From positions 19,629,192-19,693,191 of the forward strand of contig NC_092196.1 of NCBI RefSeq assembly GCF_043641665.1: a stretch of 64,000 nt of DNA, read 5' to 3'. The position numbers and the translations under genes are program-made. The stretch is from Enoplosus armatus. Its lineage: Eukaryota > Chordata > Actinopteri > Centrarchiformes > Enoplosidae. A model generated the notes under the pieces. It worked only from the letters and a program-made list of their open reading frames with translations. It ran no database searches and was not told where the DNA came from. Positions 61,790-64,000 of this stretch are shown here, one piece after another (the first letter of the stretch is position 1; each line of letters begins with the position of its first letter).

Positions 61790-62640
61790 TGAGTCCATGA
61801 CCCTCTGGGAGGCCTGTCTGTAGAAGAAATAGCTCTCCTAATTAAGTGAAGGGATTGTACGCCGAGTCAAGAGTAGCGAAGCGAGTGGACATAAACTTTG
61901 ACGAAAAAATAAAAGATTTTGCAGGGGAAGCACTTTCTTTTATGAAACCCAGGGGTAGAACAGAACGGGGGGAAGTGGTGTCGTGTAACGTCTTATCGTC
62001 CGCTGGCCCCGTCACAAGATGCACAGCGCTGGAGTGTACGTTTGACAGCCGCAGAGGACCATGGGGGAATGCTTAGGCGGCCACTGCGGCGCCTGCAGCT
62101 GATTAACTCCAATTGAGGACTCATTAACATTCCTGCCGGATCATCACACGCACAGTTGTTGATGAAAATCAGTACTGACAGGTCTATAATTATGGGACAC
62201 TTCTGGAATTGGTGTGAATGACCGACTCCTTTCAGGATGAGGGCACGAAGAGAAAGCCACCAACTCGGGGAGACGGGGGCAAAAATGAAATTTGCAGACT
62301 TTGGCTGTTTTCCATTGATGGCTTTGTCAACATGTAATCTCACAGGGAAGGTCGTCCAAGCGGGACGGCCCAGGGGAGAATCTGAATAATGCAGATAATC
62401 TAAGTGAAACGCAATGATGGCTACGGAGGGAGGGAACCTATCATGCTTTTCTGCCCCCCCTCCCCCTTTGTGGTCCTGCTCCAGTGCCCTTGTCGTCGTC
62501 TCTTTTCCCTCTGTGCTTCGGCATGTCCCACTTTCACAATGGGCAAGATTTACCACTTTGCAGACGAGGAGAGCAACACTTTCACCGAGATGAAGGCTAT
62601 TTATTTTCCCCCTTCAGCGCGTGGCAGATTGAGAGCTTGA
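61790..62640. other. repeat-free block with overlapping open frames
   Basis: A 187-codon minus-strand frame (61993-62556) overlaps plus-strand frames of 76 (61846-62076), 78 and 65 codons. The predicted peptides have no signal, membrane or enzyme motif I know. Homeodomain-type words (GACTCATTAACATTCC, TCTATAATTATGGGAC) occur inside. A conserved non-coding element is more likely than a gene. Confidence 0.25.
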
Positions 62641-63639
62641 TATACAGGTTATCACTGGTGTATCTAGGTTTCCTCCGCTGAGGATCACACTCGCAGCCAC
62701 ATACTGTACTCTAGCCCAGTTCTATCTGGGGGTTGCACTGGTGCCTACATCCTGGTGATCATTGGAGTGTGTGTGTGTGTGTGAGTGTGTGAGACTGCAG
62801 ATGTGAAGCTAGAAAGGAGAAACATGGCAGATAATAAAATATTCAGTCACAGTGATTAGAGACAGCGTTCTGAGTGCTTTCCATTCGAGTTAAGTGGGAT
62901 GGAGATATTGTTCATTTGGAGCTCCATGATGAACAGATGTTCACGCGCAGCTTCCCTGGCAGAGGCTGCCGGAGTCGACAGATGCCCCGGACCTTGTTCC
63001 ACCTTGGACATCGTGATCAACACCACCTGTGTGAATCTCACTGCTAATTGAATCTACAGCTCACTAATGGCCTCCGCCGCTGCTGTTAACCACCTCCTCA
63101 TGTCTCCTGATGTCGAGCAGGCAAACACCAGCAGACTGATGCAGCCGTGGAACACCTCCAGGAGAAGATGCTGTTCCTGTTTTAGCAATCTGACGGCGAC
63201 GTGCTACCATTTTAACTACGAGCCTCAGCACTTTAGAGCAGGGGCTTCCCTTCCTGGGGTCTGGTGGATAAACATGACAAAATAATAAAAGTTATAGAAG
63301 AAGAGCAAAAATGTTTCTGCATCTGCATTCTGCGCCCGAGTACTCCAACCTAACAAAACACATTAGACCTTTAGAAAAATCATTCATGGGACTATTTTCT
63401 GACCTGCCTCCTGCATGGCTAGACTTGGTGAAGTTTAGACAACTACTTAGTTAAAGGGAAAGATCCCACTACTTAATAAGCAGAGGATTGTCTGTCATCC
63501 TATTCAGCTGCACAAGGCGTCATTTTTCTGTAAAGATGTATCTGCTTCATTACCAAACATGTTCCTCGTCCTGCCATTTGCTAACATGTGACATTTCGGT
63601 TTCCGGCAGCTTCCTATTGTCATCACCTGATTGATGAGC

Positions 63640-63900
63640 CACAAACGCTACCATTCAACTGGCGACTTTCTATCACAGTCAGAGAGAAATATGGCGAGAA
63701 CCCAGGACTCGATGTGATATGTGGTATTCCGGTAGATGATTTGGTGGCGGACCCGGCATGGTTTGATAGAAGTGGTACCTTGGGGTGATCTTGTACTTCT
63801 GGCAGATCGGCTCAGAGGCGGCAGGGCAGAAATATGAATGTCGTCGTCGGTGGTTGTGCAGCATATCACATTAATAAACCACCTCGATGCATCATTCTCC
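63640..63900 (-). other. possible exon or conserved element, minus strand
   Basis: On the minus strand a run of codons with mostly C or G in third position encodes CPAASEPICQKYKITPR, and AG|GTACCA, a possible splice donor, follows at once. A candidate acceptor (CTCTTTGTTCTGGGCAG) lies upstream, but an exon spanning both would meet a TAA in this frame. I do not recognise the peptide. Confidence 0.2.
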
Positions 63901-64000
63901 GGCCCTCTGGCCTGGACCGCTGCCCAGAACAAAGAGATTGAAAGTCATTTGAATCAGGGGTGCAGAGCAGAACTTACATGAAATGAAAGCTACCGACTGC

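Larger units (their letters stand above)
61291..64000. other. intergenic desert, last segment with unique blocks
   Basis: Largely repeat-free. It contains the longest open frame of the window (187 codons, minus strand, 61993-62556), which I do not recognise, and a block near 63.64-63.90 kb with codon-like composition on the minus strand. Neither is supported as a gene. A short GT run lies at 62767-62782. Confidence 0.5.

Noticed and set aside
61993..62556. 187-codon minus-strand gene
   Set aside because: No recognisable domain, no promoter or polyadenylation context, and overlapping open frames on the other strand. Kept only as a finding.
22282..64000. A heparan sulfate 3-O-sulfotransferase exon
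   Set aside because: Expected from human gene order, but its long sulfotransferase exon would appear as a frame of more than 200 codons, and none exists here.

Overview
The window comes from a vertebrate nuclear genome, almost certainly a spiny-rayed teleost fish. Two intron-rich genes encode close relatives of human proteins, introns are short (many 80-100 bp) with GT...AG ends, microsatellites are common, and several interspersed repeats look like families I recall from percomorph fish. There is no operon structure, no prokaryotic signal and no CRISPR array.

Layout. 1-1289 is AT-rich intergenic DNA (LINE-like 3' tail at 296-362, perfect CRE at 34-41) leading into the map2k4 5' region. 1290-11094 is map2k4 (11 coding exons, + strand, 404 aa), the dual-specificity MAP kinase kinase that activates JNK and p38. 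11095-12720 holds its 3' UTR with several polyadenylation signals, a LINE-like remnant, and the compact elac2 promoter (two CCAAT boxes, an ETS site, an E-box). 12721-22108 is elac2 (24 coding exons, + strand, 870 aa), the long-form tRNase Z that cuts the 3' trailer from nuclear and mitochondrial pre-tRNAs. Both gene models were assembled exon by exon: every junction keeps frame and uses GT...AG, and each product aligns end to end with what I know of the human protein.

22109-64000 is about 42 kb in which I find no supportable coding exon. It holds decayed repeats: a family with GCTAACATGCTAAC-type cores, a MITE-like family rich in TAATCGATTAAT-type sequence, one tRNA-derived SINE with perfect A and B boxes, LINE 3' tails, and simple repeats. 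A four-unit degenerate tandem array lies at 30241-30850. Several long unique stretches look like possible conserved non-coding elements. In human the DNA beyond ELAC2 leads toward HS3ST3A1 across a gene-poor interval, so a regulatory desert is plausible here, but that is inference.

The two genes do not share a pathway. They are close tail-to-head neighbours (1.6 kb from stop to start), unlike human 17p12, where MYOCD and ARHGAP44 lie between them. I found no clearly novel biological system. The most useful leads are the dual translation start and fragile splice sites of elac2, the 30 kb tandem array, and the candidate conserved blocks near 41.4, 46.7, 62 and 63.8 kb.
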